DNA of 64,000 nt from JANXQG01 sp963719885 (lineage in GTDB: Bacteria; Planctomycetota; Planctomycetia; Pirellulales; Thermoguttaceae). The stretch's first letter is position 1. The number at the start of each line of letters is the position of its first letter. The notes under the pieces were generated by a model. It saw nothing but the letters and a program-made list of their open reading frames with translations. It had not been told where the DNA came from and made no database searches. This document shows, piece after piece, positions 62,031 to 64,000 of this stretch. The stretch is from contig CAVRDP010000008.1 of NCBI GenBank assembly GCA_963719885.1, positions 273,357 through 337,356 on the forward strand, read 5' to 3'. The position numbers were made by a program, and so were the translations under genes.

Positions 62031-62366
62031 GCTAAAGCAGAGAACGAAAACCGATACGACCCCATCCACCTTGCGTGGATGGTGAAGAAGGTTGCTCGGC
62101 TAAAGCAGAGAACGAAAACCGACACGACCCCATCCACCTTGCGTGGATGGTGAAGAAGGTTGCTCGGCTAAAGCAGAGAGCGAAAACCGACACGACCCCA
62201 TCCACCTTGTGTGGATGGTGAAGAAGGTTGGTCGGCTAGATCGCGGAGGTGCGCTAGGTTGACAACCTGATTCACCATCCAGGCGAGCTGGATGGGGTCT
62301 TGGTGGGCTTGCTTTCGTTGCTAGCGGACCAACCTTCTTCACCATCCAGGCGAGCTGGATGGGGTC
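62031..62366. repeat. REP-type cluster: three 68-bp tandem copies and two inverted copies
   Basis: A 68-base unit starting GCTAAAGCAG repeats at 62031, 62099 and 62167 with few differences. Each holds the palindrome CCATCCACC-TTGCG-TGGATGG followed by TGAAGAAGGTTG. Inverted single palindromes, TTCACCATCCAGGCGAGC then TGGATGGGGTC, lie at 62271-62299 and 62334-62366. The copies are contiguous, so it is not a CRISPR array. It lies 3' to the sigma factor gene. Confidence 0.8.
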
Positions 62367-62584
62367 GTTGGGCGACTTGTGTGTAACAACGAGGGTGTGA
62401 GCCCCTGGGAACATTTGACCCCGGAAGAGCTGGTAGACTGGCGTCCCTTCGATAGTGTGCTTCCGCTATGAACGATAATTCCCCCACGATCGACTATTTT
62501 GACTGTATCCACTATTTCCGTTGATTGATCCTCAAAGGCGCCAAGCGGTTACACGATTTCCAATGGTACGCATAAGCAAGTTCG
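62367..62584. other. Spacer between the repeat cluster and the transposase
   Basis: No gene recognised. I could not identify a terminal inverted repeat of the insertion sequence here. Confidence 0.35.
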
Positions 62585-63920
62585 TTACGCTGTGAAATGC
62601 GATCGCTCCTGCGTTTGATGTAGTCGGGGGATCCGCAATCGAGGGCGCGGCATAACAGCGCTGCAATAATGTCGCGGATCCTCGGGACCGTCAGAGCCGG
62701 TGTGTATTTTTTTTCCCCGAAGGTCTTCTTGGGTTAGGAACCAGGCCGCCAGCAGCGAAAGTGTTTGATGGTGATACCAACCGATCCAGTTACGGACCTG
62801 ATACTGAGCCAACCCCGCGTCGCTCTTCGCCCGCTGGAGGCATTCCTCGATCCGATGCTCAGCTTTGGCTACCCGCGCGAACTCTGCCAGAACGTCTCGG
62901 GCGCGGCGTTCGAGAGATAGTAACCGTGCTTCATCGTTCCGTCGCTTTGCTCTTCCCGCAGAACCACCAACATCTCTTCGGGACCGTTGCGACGCCGATC
63001 GGTCTTCGCCTGGATACGGGTCTTCACGGCCTTCACGACCAGTGGACCTCGCGACCCATCGCGGACATCGATCGTCGTCCAGGCACTCTCCGGCAATGCC
63101 TCGCGCCAGCGATCGACACGCTTGAAGGGAACCTGAGGATGCGGTCCGCGACCACTGTACTCCGGCGGCGGTGCGTCCAGATCTCTCACCAGCGTGTTCG
63201 ATGGTACGGCCAGCAGATACTGTTCTCCCAAAGTCCGCAAATCCCGGCGAAATGCCGAGCTGCGCCCCATTTCGTCGTCGCCTGCGATCCAGGAGTGAGG
63301 CAACGTCGTCCGGTGTTGACTCAGCATCTCCAAGGCCAGGGCATGCCGTGTCTGGAAACGGGTGTCATCGGGAACACCGCACTTCGCCCGCCGTTTCTTG
63401 TCCTTTGCCCACTCCTTGGTCAGATACAGCCGCACGTCCACCAAGGCATGCTCCTTGCGCGAAACGTAACCCAGGTAAATGCCCACCTGGCAGTTCTCAA
63501 TCTTCCCCAGTCGGCCACACCATTGTCGTGCCACGCCAACCGAGGACTTGCCTTGTTTCTTGAAGCCCGAGGGATCGAAAACAAGCACGCCATCCGACTC
63601 GCCCAACTCCGTGCCCACCTGCCGCGCCAACTCCTCGATCAGCAGACCGTCGTCCCAAAGCAACTGCCCAATAAACTTCTGCAGCGCTTGCCGATCCTGA
63701 TTATGAAAATAGGCGATGGTCTCAGCGTTCTTCCGCTTCACGTCCGAGAACAACCCGGACACGTATTCCCAGACGTGCCGTTCCTGCTCCGTGCTCTCCA
63801 TGATCGCCGCAAAGGGTTCGATAAACCGTTCAAGGCGATCCGTAATCCTTCAGGTATTCGGGGATCCAGGACCGCACCCTCCAAAAGTTCCTCCACCCGC
63901 TGCTCAAATCGCCGTTCCAT
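62585..63920 (-). pseudogene. IS701-type DDE transposase with two frameshifts
   Basis: ATG at 63920 directly after AGGAGG (6-base spacing). MERRFEQRVEELLEGAVLDP ends in RIPE; near 63845 the sense shifts to RITDRLERFIEPFAAIMEST, then VWEYVSGLFSDVKRKNAETI. DDE residues: Asp in LVFDPSGFKKQGKSSVGVAR, Asp in HSWIAGDDEMGRS, Glu in AEHRIEECLQRAKSDAGLAQ, the last after a second shift near 62875. It ends YHHQTLSLLAAWFLTQEDLR ... at 62585. About 445 residues, usual for IS701/DDE_5. Each break needs one missing base, so activity depends on whether they are real. A 9-bp inverted repeat (CCTTTCCTT/AAGGAAAGG) at 63929-63957 overlaps the ribosome-binding site. Confidence 0.8.
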
Positions 63921-64000
63921 CGGCTCCTCCTTTCCTTGATATACAAACGAAGGAAAGGCTTAATACCAAATGGCTTACAAACGATCAATACCAGGATACA

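Noticed and set aside
62031..62366. Possible CRISPR array
   Set aside because: The 68-base copies are contiguous with no variable spacers, and the palindromes also occur inverted; no cas gene is present.

Overview
The window looks like a chromosome segment from a planctomycete, most likely of the Pirellulales type. The gene content points this way: a LEPR-XLL N-terminus on a giant surface protein, several PEP-CTERM proteins, a DUF1559 pilin-like protein followed by a small lipoprotein, an SHD1-domain protein, the planctomycete J-domain-like family, a Tat-exported Gfo/Idh/MocA oxidoreductase, a propeller/c-type cytochrome fusion, an HzsA-like/FGE fusion and a Planctomycetes-type ECF sigma factor. 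The DNA is GC-rich. No rRNA, tRNA, CRISPR array or phage module was seen.

Layout. 1-9400 (+): end of an unrecognised gene, a stub of a uroporphyrinogen-decarboxylase-like gene, a GH42-like glycosidase, a PQQ-type propeller and a beta-helix/LamG protein. 9460-10150: a decayed REP-associated tyrosine transposase (RAYT) between inverted repeats. 10200-16160: housekeeping-type genes for a ferritin-like/VIT iron exporter, an H+-pyrophosphatase, a YheT hydrolase and an LsrF-type aldolase. 16300-19700: two PEP-CTERM proteins (kelch, PA14). 20055-20538: a dead toxin-antitoxin pair. 20670-27280: heparinase-like lyase and SHD1 protein, divergent from a J-domain-like protein. 27297-32661 (-): GH116 glucosidase, DUF1559 protein and lipoprotein, joined by overlapping stop and start codons. 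32848-40391: Gfo/Idh/MocA oxidoreductase (+), then an exported set on the minus strand (HzsA/FGE fusion, cupin sugar isomerase-like protein, propeller/cytochrome). 40754-42391: dihydroxyacetone kinase dhaKL. 42405-48459 (-): an unrecognised exported protein and a double PEP-CTERM protein. 49328-60946 (-): a two-gene unit of a delta-60 repeat protein and a ~3,400-residue protein carrying a sedolisin protease. 61330-61971: divergent ECF sigma factor. 62031-62366: a repeat cluster. 62585-63920: a broken IS701-type transposase.

How the genes work together. Most of the window serves exported polysaccharide breakdown (GH42, beta-helix, heparinase-like lyase, GH116, sugar oxidoreductase, sugar isomerase) and display of large surface proteins. 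The ECF sigma factor beside the giant protein is a plausible local regulator.

Two genome-scale features stand out. First, about half of the genes carry one or more single-base frameshifts in both directions while the reading sense resumes intact. This suggests base-level sequence errors, although the RAYT, the toxin and the uroD-like stub look truly decayed. Second, the window is full of short palindromes in several families. Three of these have a GTAG foot and form inverted pairs, as expected for RAYT-mobilised REP/REPIN elements, and some sit in frame inside genes. A duplicated promoter plus ~340-nt leader with compensating stem changes, upstream of two PEP-CTERM genes, is the best candidate for an undescribed element.
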